Below the pieces are notes generated by a model. It did not search any database. It was not told the origin of the DNA and saw nothing but the letters and a program-made list of their open reading frames with translations. From the NCBI GenBank assembly GCA_946885815.1, contig CAMPHE010000055.1, forward strand, positions 1-8,991: a DNA stretch of 8,991 bases, in the 5' to 3' direction. Position numbers and translations under genes: made by a program. How positions within the stretch are numbered: the stretch's first letter is position 1; the number at the start of each line of letters is the position of its first letter. Of this stretch, positions 1-5,737 are shown piece after piece. The DNA is from an uncultured Arenimonas sp. Its GTDB lineage: Bacteria > Pseudomonadota > Gammaproteobacteria > Xanthomonadales > Xanthomonadaceae.

Positions 1-320
1 GGCTCGAGGCCCTCGAACCAGCGCACCAGCACCGGCAGTTCGGCCGGCGTGCGCGCCTCGTACGCGCTGCGCAGCCGGTGGCGGTTGTCGTCGGTGATCG
101 GGATCACCGAGCACTTCGTCGACGTCCAGTTGCGGTGCACGTGCAGCCGGCAGAACGGCGCGTAGCCGGGCAGCACCGCGAACGGCGGCTCGGCGTTCAG
201 CCGGTCGACGAACTGCGCCGGGGTGCAGTCCTGGATCGCGGTACGGCGGCCGTCGCCGGGGAACAGGCGACGGCGGGCGAAGTCGGTCAGTTCGATCGCG
301 GGTCGGGGGTCGGCTTCCAC
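1..320 (-). CDS. DUF3228-like protein, 3' end missing
   Basis: This gene reads leftward from a GTG at 320-318 and leaves the window at base 1, so only the first 106 codons are present and no stop is seen. The translation starts VEADPRPAIELTDFARRRLF and later contains PGYAPFCRLHVHRNWTSTK, then ITDDNRHRLRSAYEARTPAE and LPVLVRWF. From memory, the order 'GYAPFC ... PIT..N ... LRS.YEART..ELPVLVRWF' resembles the DUF3228 family, which has no known function. GTG is chosen because the conserved-looking part starts soon after it and an AGGGAG ribosome-site candidate lies at 336-331, about 10 nt upstream. No signal peptide or membrane segment is visible, so a cytoplasmic location is likely. It is divergent from the TPR gene across about 150 bp. 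The coding frame is well supported; the family name is a recollection and less sure. Confidence 0.6.
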   Translation of the reverse strand, partial: MEADPRPAIELTDFARRRLFPGDGRRTAIQDCTPAQFVDRLNAEPPFAVLPGYAPFCRLHVHRNWTSTKCSVIPITDDNRHRLRSAYEARTPAELPVLVRWFEGLE

Positions 321-474
321 GCGTTTCCAGCTCCCTGGCGTGTCCGTATCCGCAGGAGGATACGGGGTCGGTGCGGGCGAGTCCGCAAGCGGAGGCCGCG
401 CTGCTGGGGGCTTTCCGTGACACCATCCAGCACCGGCCCGGGAGGTCGGCCGCGGCAGTCCAGGGGGCCCGCAC
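321..474. promoter_or_regulatory. Divergent intergenic region with an inverted repeat
   Basis: This 154-bp spacer must carry the promoters of both the leftward DUF3228-like gene and the rightward TPR gene. I cannot identify a convincing -35/-10 pair for either. It holds a perfect 8-bp inverted repeat, CCGTATCC at 344-351 and GGATACGG at 358-365, with a 6-nt gap. The repeat could be an operator or could form a hairpin in the leader of the leftward gene, ending 24 nt before its GTG. A GGGGG ribosome-site candidate for the TPR gene lies at 463-467, 7 nt before its ATG. I see no small gene here. Confidence 0.35.
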
Positions 475-2322
475 ATGCGACTGGTGGCCGAACTCAAGCG
501 CCGCAACGTGATCCGCATGGCCGCGCTGTACCTGGTCGGGGCGTGGCTGGCCGTGCAGGTCGCGGAAACGCTGCTGCCCATCTTCCAGACGCCCGACTGG
601 GTGCTGAAGACGATCGTGTCGCTGCTCGCGCTGGGCTTCGTGCCGGCGCTGGTGTTCGCGTGGGTGTTCGAGCTGACGCCCGACGGCCTGCGCCGCGATG
701 CGGGCAACGTCACCGACGCGTCGCCGGAGCATCGGGATCGCATCGCGCGACGGCTCGATGTCGCGGTGATCCTGCTGCTGTTCGCGATCGGCGCGCTGGT
801 CTGGTGGAAGTCGGGCACGCCGGCCGCGGCACCGACGGCCGCGCCGGCACCGGTCGCGTCCGCCGCTTCCACCGCCGGCCGGTCGCCGTCGATCGCGGTG
901 CTCGCTTTCGCCGACATGAGCCCCGGCCGCGACAGCGAGTACCTCGGCGACGGCATCGCCGAGGAGATCTTGAACGCGCTGGCGAAGGTGGACGGGCTGA
1001 AAGTCGCCGGCCGCACGTCGTCGTTCTCCTTCAAGGGCAAGGACATCGACCTGCGCGACGTCGGCCGGCAGCTCGGCGTCGCCCATGTGCTCGAAGGCTC
1101 GGTGCGGCGCCAGGGCGAGCAGGTACGCATCACCGCGCAGCTGATCCGCACCGCCGACGGTTTCCATCTGTGGTCGGAAACGTATCCGGGCACGCTCGAC
1201 GACGTGTTCGCGCTGCAGGAGTCGATCGCGCGCGCCGTCGCCGACGAGCTGCAACTGCGCCTCGGCACGGGCCAGCAGGCGCAGCTGGTCGACGCCGGCA
1301 CCGGAAACGGCGAGGCGTACGCGCTGTACCTGCAGGCCTCGATGATCTTCCATCGCCGCCTCGGCCCGCGGATGGCGGAAGCCGAGGCGATGTTGAAGAA
1401 GGCCGTCGAACTCGACCCCGGTTTCGCGCGCGCATGGGCGCGGATGGCGTCGCTGCGGGCGATCGCGCGCAACTACAGCAGCGTCGACCAGTCAGAATCG
1501 CGCGCCGGCGTCGACGAAGCGGCGCAGGCGGCGATCGCGATCGATCCGACACTGGCCGAGCCGCATGCGGCGATGGCGCTGAACTTCGGCAACACGCGCC
1601 GCTTCGCCGACGAGCGCGCGGCCTTCGCGCGGGCGCTGGCGCTGGACCCCGACGACATCATGGCCAATCTGTGGCTCGGCACGACGCTGGAGACCACCGG
1701 CTATCTCGATGCCTCCGAAGCGCGCCTCGACCGTGCGCTCGAGCTCGATCCGCTACTGCCGATCGCGCTGCTGTGGCGCGGCCAGGCCCACGTTTCCGAT
1801 GGCGAGCTGGAGATCGGCGAACGCCAGCTGCGCCTCGCCGACGAGAGCGGGCTCGCGTTCGCCGGGCTGGGGCTCGCGCAGCTGGCCGTGCAGCGTGGCC
1901 TCGTCGACGACGCGGCGCGCCATTTCGAAACCGCGTTCCGCGCGCTGGCTTCCGATGTGCCGCGCGAATCGATCGCGGCGTTCGCCCGCGCCTGTGCCGG
2001 CGACCGTGCTGCACGCGCGGCGGCGCTCGCGGAAGTGGATCGCGTGCTGGCGATGAAGACCGCCGCCGTCCCGTCGGTCGTGGTCTACACGCTCCTGTCG
2101 CTCGGCGAGACAGAACGGGCCTTCGAACTGCTCGGCCCGGAACCGACGTCCAACGACCCGCTGGTGTTCGGCACGCTGTTCCGCGACTTCTGGCCCGACG
2201 CGCGCCGCTCGCCACGGTTCCCGGAACTCGCGCGCCAAGTCGGCTGGGCGGAACTCTGGGATCGCGAAGGCGCGCCCGATGGCTGCCGCAAGGTGGGCCG
2301 CGACTGGGTTTGCTCTCGGTGA
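475..2322 (+). CDS. Membrane-anchored TolB-like domain and TPR protein
   Basis: The product is 615 residues. The basic N-terminus MRLVAELKRRNVIRMAALYL leads into three predicted membrane segments, at about residues 15-37, 43-65 and 94-111. An Ala/Pro/Thr-rich linker follows at about 112-136. A TolB N-terminal-like domain covers about 138-262, recognisable from SIAVLAFADMSPGRDSEYLG, DGIAEEILNAL, LGVAHVLEGSVRRQG and the D-x-F-A-L-Q-E-x-I-A segment. From about 280 to 550 there are helical repeats of TPR type, for example AEAMLKKAVELDPGFARAWA at 303-322, and 374-424 with A-L-A-L-D-P and A-L-E-L-D-P ends. This architecture recurs in Xanthomonadales, often with a DNA-binding or cyclase domain at one end; no such catalytic or winged-helix domain is present here. 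It is probably an inner-membrane scaffold; the topology of the TPR part is not settled. The start has an AGGGGG site 7 nt upstream. Partner and function are unknown. Confidence 0.88.
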   Translation: MRLVAELKRRNVIRMAALYLVGAWLAVQVAETLLPIFQTPDWVLKTIVSLLALGFVPALVFAWVFELTPDGLRRDAGNVTDASPEHRDRIARRLDVAVILLLFAIGALVWWKSGTPAAAPTAAPAPVASAASTAGRSPSIAVLAFADMSPGRDSEYLGDGIAEEILNALAKVDGLKVAGRTSSFSFKGKDIDLRDVGRQLGVAHVLEGSVRRQGEQVRITAQLIRTADGFHLWSETYPGTLDDVFALQESIARAVADELQLRLGTGQQAQLVDAGTGNGEAYALYLQASMIFHRRLGPRMAEAEAMLKKAVELDPGFARAWARMASLRAIARNYSSVDQSESRAGVDEAAQAAIAIDPTLAEPHAAMALNFGNTRRFADERAAFARALALDPDDIMANLWLGTTLETTGYLDASEARLDRALELDPLLPIALLWRGQAHVSDGELEIGERQLRLADESGLAFAGLGLAQLAVQRGLVDDAARHFETAFRALASDVPRESIAAFARACAGDRAARAAALAEVDRVLAMKTAAVPSVVVYTLLSLGETERAFELLGPEPTSNDPLVFGTLFRDFWPDARRSPRFPELARQVGWAELWDREGAPDGCRKVGRDWVCSR

Positions 2323-2458
2323 TCCGCTGACGCGGCGGGAGTGGCGCGGTCTCGCGCGGGAAATAATTTCACGCAGGCGCCTCGGCGCGCGCGCCGGTCA
2401 CGACGGCTCGACATCGCGGCCGCCAGCCTTCCTCCATCGATCAACGCGAGGAAACCCC
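2323..2458. other. Intergenic region between the TPR gene and the 88-residue orphan
   Basis: This 136-bp gap contains a short hairpin (GCGCG at 2344-2348, loop GTCT, CGCGC at 2353-2357). An isolated A/T island AAATAATTT follows at 2361-2369, then a 14-bp perfect palindrome CGGCGCGCGCGCCG at 2383-2396. The hairpin and A/T island could act as a poor terminator for the TPR gene, or the island could be a -10 region (TAATTT at 2364-2369) for the next gene. Neither reading is secure, because there is no proper T-run and no good -35 box. Confidence 0.3.
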
Positions 2459-2725
2459 ATGACCGTCGCCCGCATGCACGACCGGCTCGGCGCCAAGGCG
2501 CTCAACGTGCTGGCCCTGCCCGCCCCCGACGGGTGGATGTACCTCGCCGAGGTCGTCGCCCCCGACTACGACGGCGAAGTGCGCACGCGCACCGTCAGCG
2601 ACACGCCGTATCCGAGTGCGGTGTCGGCGCTCGCGCAGGGGATGGCGCAGGCGCGCTGCATGGCTTCGGCGGCGACGGACGGGATCGATCCCTCCACGTT
2701 GGCCTGGGGGACGGGTCGCGCCTGA
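2459..2725 (+). CDS. Small protein of unknown function (88 residues)
   Basis: The start ATG at 2459 is preceded by GAGGA at 2448-2452, 6 nt upstream of the start, which is one of the better ribosome sites in the window. Codon use matches the neighbours, with G/C-rich third positions. The product is MTVARMHDRLGAKALNVLAL followed by a P-A-P-D-G-W-M-Y-L-A-E-V-V segment, a possible beta strand-turn-strand (about residues 20-47), then a helical Ala-rich stretch at about 53-70. It is acidic in the middle and has no signal peptide, membrane segment or recognised motif. A single Cys lies at residue 67. It is convergent with the cyclase gene, with only 8 nt between their stop codons, and a perfect hairpin surrounds its own stop. 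I do not recognise the family; the start signal and codon use make a real gene likely. Confidence 0.62.
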   Translation: MTVARMHDRLGAKALNVLALPAPDGWMYLAEVVAPDYDGEVRTRTVSDTPYPSAVSALAQGMAQARCMASAATDGIDPSTLAWGTGRA

Positions 2726-2732
2726 AGGCGCG
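2717..2732. terminator. Hairpin around the orphan's stop codon at a convergent junction
   Basis: CGCGCC (2717-2722), loop TGAA, GGCGCG (2727-2732) is a perfect 6-bp stem. The loop contains the TGA stop of the 88-residue gene (2723-2725), and the right arm ends 1 nt before the TAG of the convergent cyclase gene (2736-2734). Being symmetrical, it could fold in transcripts from both strands. There is no T-run on either side, so it is not a canonical intrinsic terminator; it may be a 3'-end stabilising hairpin or a transcript-collision boundary. Confidence 0.4.
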
Positions 2733-2733
2733 G

Positions 2734-3864
2734 CTACCTGGCCTGTTCGAGACGGTTGCGGCCGCCGGACTTGGCGCGGTAGAGCGCTTCGTCGGCGGCG
2801 GCGTAGAGCGACTGCGCATCGGGGTAGGCGAACGGGTCGAAGACGGCGAGGCCGAGACTGACGGTGATCGCGGTCGAGGTGGCGTCGCCCAGGTCCAGCG
2901 GTGATTCGGCGATGGCCGCGCGCAGCGCGTCGGCGCGGGCGGCGATGCCGGCGACACGCTCGCCGGTGGCCAGCACCGCGAATTCCTCGCCGCCGATGCG
3001 CGACACGGCGCGCGCGTCGGGGAACGCGTCGCGCAGCCACGTGGCCGCGGTGCGCAGCACGTGGTCGCCGGCGGTGTGGCCGTAGCGGTCGTTGATCGAC
3101 TTGAAGTAGTCCAGGTCCGCGATCAGCAGGGCCAGCGGCAGGCCGGTGGAGCAGGCCTCGATCACCACGTCGGCCAGCGTGTTCTGGAAATGGCCGCGGT
3201 TGGTGAGCCCGGTGAGCGCGTCGGTGCGGCTGAGCTCGGCCAGGCGGTCGCGTTCCACCCGCAGCTCGGCGTCGAGCGCGAGCTTGCCCTCGTATTCGCG
3301 ATGGCTGCGGCCGATAACCGCCACCAGGTACAGGCCGTTGAGCACCAGCACCATGCCGATGCCGCGGTCGCCCTGCAGCCACACCGCCAGCAGCATCGGC
3401 AGGTAGATGGTCGCCGTGCCCAGCAGCGCCAGACGCCGGTCGACGGCGAAGATCTGCGCGAAGGCCATCGCCAGCGACGTGGTCGCGATCAGCGTCAGCG
3501 GCCGGACGTCGTCGAACAGCGGGTCCACCAGCGCCCAGCCCGACACCAGGCCCCACAGCAGCCCGGTCGTCAGCAGCACCCCCCACTGCTCGCGCATCGA
3601 CTCGACGGCGCGCTCCGGGTCGCGCAGGAAGCCGGCGCGCACGCGGATCCGCATCAGCAGCAGGCCGAGGAACAGGGCCGTGACCAGGCCCGAGGCGATC
3701 GGATGCCGGTCCCAGCCGGGACTGAAACCGCTCACGAGCAGCCACGACAGCACGTAGAAGATGCCGCCGAGACGCGAGCGCTCGTGCAGGTCGCCCGCGC
3801 GCTGGCGCGTCGTCGACTCGGCGGCCGTCATCTCGAGTGGGTACTCGGACATCGCGCCCAGCAT
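2734..3864 (-). CDS. Six-helix membrane diguanylate cyclase (GGDEF domain)
   Basis: The product is 376 residues and is predicted to make cyclic di-GMP from two GTP at the inner membrane. About six membrane segments lie at residues 33-48, 57-74, 94-113, 122-140, 145-163 and 168-184. A helical, coiled-coil-like linker spans about 187-211 (E-L-R-V-E-R-D-R-L-A-E-L). The GGDEF domain covers about 212-376, with the entry motif TDALTGLTNRGHF (214-226), metal and substrate residues in IADLDYFKSINDRYGHTAGD (248-267), and the signature GGEEF at 291-295. All look intact, so it should be active. The inhibitory RxxD site normally five residues before GGDEF is absent; PDAR occupies the place (282-285). No EAL domain is present. 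The sensory region matches no named sensor I recognise. ATG 3864 is used; ATG 3852 (MSEYPLEM) is an equally possible start, since neither has a good ribosome site. It is divergent from metF. Confidence 0.9.
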   Translation of the reverse strand: MLGAMSEYPLEMTAAESTTRQRAGDLHERSRLGGIFYVLSWLLVSGFSPGWDRHPIASGLVTALFLGLLLMRIRVRAGFLRDPERAVESMREQWGVLLTTGLLWGLVSGWALVDPLFDDVRPLTLIATTSLAMAFAQIFAVDRRLALLGTATIYLPMLLAVWLQGDRGIGMVLVLNGLYLVAVIGRSHREYEGKLALDAELRVERDRLAELSRTDALTGLTNRGHFQNTLADVVIEACSTGLPLALLIADLDYFKSINDRYGHTAGDHVLRTAATWLRDAFPDARAVSRIGGEEFAVLATGERVAGIAARADALRAAIAESPLDLGDATSTAITVSLGLAVFDPFAYPDAQSLYAAADEALYRAKSGGRNRLEQAR

Positions 3865-3870
3865 GACAGG

Positions 3871-3907
3871 GCCGCTGTCGGGCGACCAGCGGCTTTATCT
3901 TTTTATC
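3871..3907 (+). terminator. Intrinsic terminator on the plus strand, upstream of metF
   Basis: GCCGCTG (3871-3877) and CAGCGGC (3887-3893) form a perfect 7-bp stem with a 9-nt loop, followed at once by TTTATCTTTTTATC (3894-3907). This is the best intrinsic terminator in the window and reads in the plus direction. No plus-strand gene ends here, because the preceding 1.1 kb is the oppositely oriented cyclase gene. It therefore either blocks antisense readthrough across the cyclase gene into metF or is an attenuator in a longer metF leader. On the minus strand the same sequence gives a hairpin ending 6 nt before the cyclase ATG. Confidence 0.7.
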
Positions 3908-3919
3908 CGGATGAATGGG

Positions 3920-3925
3920 TAGAAT
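3920..3925 (+). promoter_or_regulatory. Probable -10 box for metF
   Basis: TAGAAT lies 29 nt before the metF ATG, at the edge of the only A/T-rich stretch in the 90-bp gap between the cyclase gene and metF. It is just after the plus-strand terminator, so a transcript from here would escape it. The -35 region is poor (T-rich, about 3894-3902). The predicted leader is about 23 nt with no clear Shine-Dalgarno sequence. Confidence 0.45.
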
Positions 3926-3954
3926 GCCGGCGGACCCCCGACCGGACCTCCGCG

Positions 3955-4776
3955 ATGCGGCTCAGCTTCGAGTTCTACCCGCCGAAGACCGACGACCAGC
4001 GCGCCCAGCTGGCGCGCACCGCCAGGCGCCTGGCGACATACGACCCCGAGTTCGTCTCGGTGACGTTCGGCGCCGGCGGCTCGACCCTGAGCTACACGCC
4101 CGAATCGGTGCGCTCGCTGCGCGAAGACCACGGGCTCGACGCGGCCCCGCACCTGAGCTGCATGGGCGGCACGCGCGAGGAGATCGCGCAGCTGCTGCAG
4201 CAGTACCGCGCGCTCGGCTGCGACCGCGTGGTCGCGCTGCGCGGCGACCTGCCGTCGGGCATGGCGCGGATGGGCGACTTCCGCTACGCGAGCGAGCTGG
4301 TCGCGTTCATCCGCGAAACGCACGGCGACCATTTCCGCATCGAGGTGGGCTGCTACCCCGAGATGCATCCGCAGGCCGACAACGCCCACGCCGACCTGCG
4401 CCATTTCAAGGCGAAGGTGGATGCCGGCGCCGATTCGGCGATCACCCAGTACTTCTACAACGCCGATGCGTATTTCCGCTTCGTCGACGATGCGCGCAAG
4501 GCCGGCATCACCATCCCGATCATCCCCGGCATCATGCCGATCTCGAACTTCAGCCAGCTGAGCCGGTTCTCGGAAGCGTGCGGCGCCGAGATTCCGCGGT
4601 GGATGGCCAAGCGCCTGCAGGCCTACGGCGACGACGTCGAGTCGATCCGCGAGTTCACCGCCGATGTCGTCGCGGCGCTGTGCCGGCGGCTCGTCGACGG
4701 GGGCGTGCCGGAGCTGCACTTCTACACGCTGAACGTTTCACGTCCTACTCAGATGGTTCTCACGCGTCTCTGTTGA
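3955..4776 (+). CDS. metF: 5,10-methylenetetrahydrofolate reductase
   Basis: The product is 273 residues, a usual MetF length. It is an FAD enzyme that reduces 5,10-methylene-tetrahydrofolate to 5-methyl-tetrahydrofolate, the methyl donor for methionine synthase, in the cytoplasm. The N-terminal SFEFYPPKTD (4-13) contains the catalytic Glu (E6). SVTFGAGGST (35-44), HLSCMGG (66-72) and ALRGDLP (94-100, with the conserved Asp at 98) follow. The middle has ITQYFYNADAYFRFVDDARK (163-182) and IPIIPGIMPISN (187-198), and the end has LHFYTLN (254-260). ATG 3955 is chosen because the family begins just before S-F-E-F; the frame stays open far upstream but that part is antisense to the cyclase gene. 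The last 13 sense codons (4735-4773) are unusually T-ending, although the residues still suit the family. It stands apart from other methionine genes and is followed after 48 nt by an unrelated gene. Confidence 0.96.
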   Translation: MRLSFEFYPPKTDDQRAQLARTARRLATYDPEFVSVTFGAGGSTLSYTPESVRSLREDHGLDAAPHLSCMGGTREEIAQLLQQYRALGCDRVVALRGDLPSGMARMGDFRYASELVAFIRETHGDHFRIEVGCYPEMHPQADNAHADLRHFKAKVDAGADSAITQYFYNADAYFRFVDDARKAGITIPIIPGIMPISNFSQLSRFSEACGAEIPRWMAKRLQAYGDDVESIREFTADVVAALCRRLVDGGVPELHFYTLNVSRPTQMVLTRLC

Positions 4777-4780
4777 CGCG
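4763..4780 (+). other. Hairpin over the metF stop codon
   Basis: CGCGTC (4763-4768) and GACGCG (4775-4780) form a perfect 6-bp stem with loop TCTGTT. The metF stop TGA (4774-4776) sits at the junction of loop and right arm. No T-run follows. It may be a 3'-end hairpin for the metF transcript, possibly acting with the larger hairpin at 4790-4823. Confidence 0.35.
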
Positions 4781-4789
4781 ATACGGATA

Positions 4790-4823
4790 GTGCGGGCCAG
4801 GAACCCAACACCCTGGTCCGCAC
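4790..4823 (+). other. Long hairpin between metF and the DUF4124-like gene
   Basis: GTGCGGGCCAGG (4790-4801) pairs with CCTGGTCCGCAC (4812-4823) over 12 bp with one G-U pair, leaving a 10-nt loop AACCCAACAC. It is the longest stem in the window. The right arm ends 1 nt before the ATG at 4825, so it occupies the place where a ribosome site should be. No T-run follows, so it fits a translation-controlling leader structure, an RNA-processing or stabilising element, or a Rho-type metF 3' end better than a classical terminator. Confidence 0.55.
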
Positions 4824-4824
4824 C

Positions 4825-5706
4825 ATGAACGCTTCCCGAACCCACCGCTTCCCGCTCGTCGTCGTGCCGCTGCTGCTGGCGCCGCTGGCGGCGTTCGCCC
4901 CGGCCGAGGCCGGCGCGCAGACGATCCTGAAATGCAACGGCCCGGACGGCACGACCATCTTCACCGACAAGTCGTGCGAGTCCTTCGGCGCGACGCTGGA
5001 AAAGGATTTCGCCTTCGAGGGTGCGGACAACGCGGCGCCGGCCGAGCTGCGCGACGCGCCGGCCACGATCACCGACAGCGGTGTCGTCGGCGGCGGCTTC
5101 GGCATCAACGGGTGCGCGCGCTCGCGCGGCGAACTGATCGCCGGCGTCCGCGAGTCCATCGCGCGCGGCGACGTCAACCGCCTCGCGAACTACTACGACT
5201 GGAACGGCATGGGTTCGTCGGCCGCGTTCGCGACGATGGAGCGGCTGGACAAGATCGCCCGCAACACGATGGCGGCGGTGGCGTACGACTATCCGCAGCC
5301 GACTTACGACTACGCGCAGCCGGCGTATGCATCGGACTATTCGGGTGACACGGTGGAGGGAGACACGACCGCCTCGCTGTCCGCGGCGGTCGCGATGGCG
5401 GCGGTGGCGTACACCGACTCCTCGTCGGTGTTCGGCCGCTACCGCGCCGAACACGACGACGTCGCCTACGGCGCCGGCATCGTCGACGCCGGCACGCTGC
5501 TGGCGGACGCGAACCCGACCACGCCGGGCGGCCGCGGGGAAGCCGCTTCGACGCTCGACGGCGCGCGGACCCTGACGCTGGCGAACGTGTCCGGCGGCGG
5601 GTATCACAATCCGGCCCCCAGCGCGATGCGGGTGAACCTCGGCGGCGGCACCGGCCACCGGCTCGGCGTGCGGCAGAACCGCGGCTGCTGGTTCGTGACG
5701 TTCTGA
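4825..5706 (+). CDS. Secreted DUF4124-like protein of unknown function
   Basis: The product is 293 residues. A signal peptide is clear: MNASRTHRF, then a hydrophobic core V-V-V-P-L-L-L-A-P-L-A-A-F-A, with likely cleavage after A-G-A at about residue 31. The mature N-terminus ILKCNGPDGTTIFTDKSC (34-51) matches the DUF4124 pattern of a Cys pair around a D-G-T-x-x-(Y/F)-(S/T)-D turn. A helical segment GCARSRGELIAGVRESIARG (96-115) leads to NRLANYYDWNGM (118-129). A low-complexity section at about 148-200 contains YDYPQPT/YDYAQPA repeats. The C-terminus is RQNRGCWFVTF (283-293), whose Gly-Cys-Trp end recurs in related Lysobacter-type proteins as I recall them. The Cys residues (37, 51, 97, 288) suggest periplasmic disulfides. 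No catalytic motif is seen. It starts 48 nt after metF and ends 33 nt before ilvE, and has no visible ribosome site because a 12-bp hairpin lies directly before the ATG. Confidence 0.82.
   Translation: MNASRTHRFPLVVVPLLLAPLAAFAPAEAGAQTILKCNGPDGTTIFTDKSCESFGATLEKDFAFEGADNAAPAELRDAPATITDSGVVGGGFGINGCARSRGELIAGVRESIARGDVNRLANYYDWNGMGSSAAFATMERLDKIARNTMAAVAYDYPQPTYDYAQPAYASDYSGDTVEGDTTASLSAAVAMAAVAYTDSSSVFGRYRAEHDDVAYGAGIVDAGTLLADANPTTPGGRGEAASTLDGARTLTLANVSGGGYHNPAPSAMRVNLGGGTGHRLGVRQNRGCWFVTF
5267..5412 (+). repeat. Exact 20-bp direct repeat inside the DUF4124-like gene
   Basis: CGATGGCGGCGGTGGCGTAC occurs at 5267-5286 and again at 5393-5412, 126 bp apart. That is exactly 42 codons, so both copies read M-A-A-V-A-Y. 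Between them lie the near-identical heptads Y-D-Y-P-Q-P-T and Y-D-Y-A-Q-P-A (residues 154-167). Recombination between the copies would delete 42 residues without a frameshift. Confidence 0.75.
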
Positions 5707-5709
5707 CGC

Positions 5710-5715
5710 TAAAAT
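5710..5715 (+). promoter_or_regulatory. Probable -10 box for ilvE
   Basis: TAAAAT lies 24 nt before the ilvE ATG in a 33-bp gap and is followed by GCGGCC, much as the metF box is followed by GCCGGC. The -35 position (about 5687-5694) is poor. Initiation would fall near 5722, giving a leader of roughly 18 nt. Confidence 0.42.
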
Positions 5716-5737
5716 GCGGCCTCCGGACCGGAGCCGC
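5716..5737 (+). promoter_or_regulatory. Hairpin that buries the ilvE ribosome site
   Basis: GCGGCCTCCG (5716-5725), loop GAC, CGGAGCCGC (5729-5737) form a 9-bp stem with one bulged C. The right arm holds GGAG (5730-5733), the only Shine-Dalgarno candidate for ilvE, 6 nt before its ATG. In a long transcript the site would be paired. In a transcript starting near 5722 most of the left arm would be missing and the site free. Confidence 0.5.

Noticed and set aside
381..420. Terminator-like sequence with CCGC/GCGG and CTTTCC before the TPR gene
   Set aside because: The stem is only 4-5 bp with almost no loop and is not next to the T-containing stretch; chance pairing is likely.
78..2330. A 750-codon plus-strand open frame overlapping the TPR gene
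   Set aside because: Its translation is Arg/Ala/Pro-rich with no domains, a typical out-of-frame artefact of G+C-rich DNA; the frame starting at 475 has clear TolB-like and TPR content.
3061..3954. Upstream extension of the metF frame
   Set aside because: The extension is antisense to the GGDEF gene and low in complexity (His/Gln/Arg-rich). MetF begins just before the S-F-E-F motif at 3955.
3865..3954. A SAM or SAH riboswitch before metF
   Set aside because: I see no match to the conserved core of these riboswitches, and the predicted leader after the -10 box is only about 23 nt.
4735..4776. A frameshift or truncation of metF
   Set aside because: The residues in this frame still resemble a normal MetF C-terminus and total length is normal, so only the codon choice is odd.
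4773..4790. TTGACG near the metF stop as a -35 box for the next gene
   Set aside because: No -10 hexamer occurs at the right distance; GATAGT is only about 7 bp downstream. The bases are better explained by the stop-codon hairpin.
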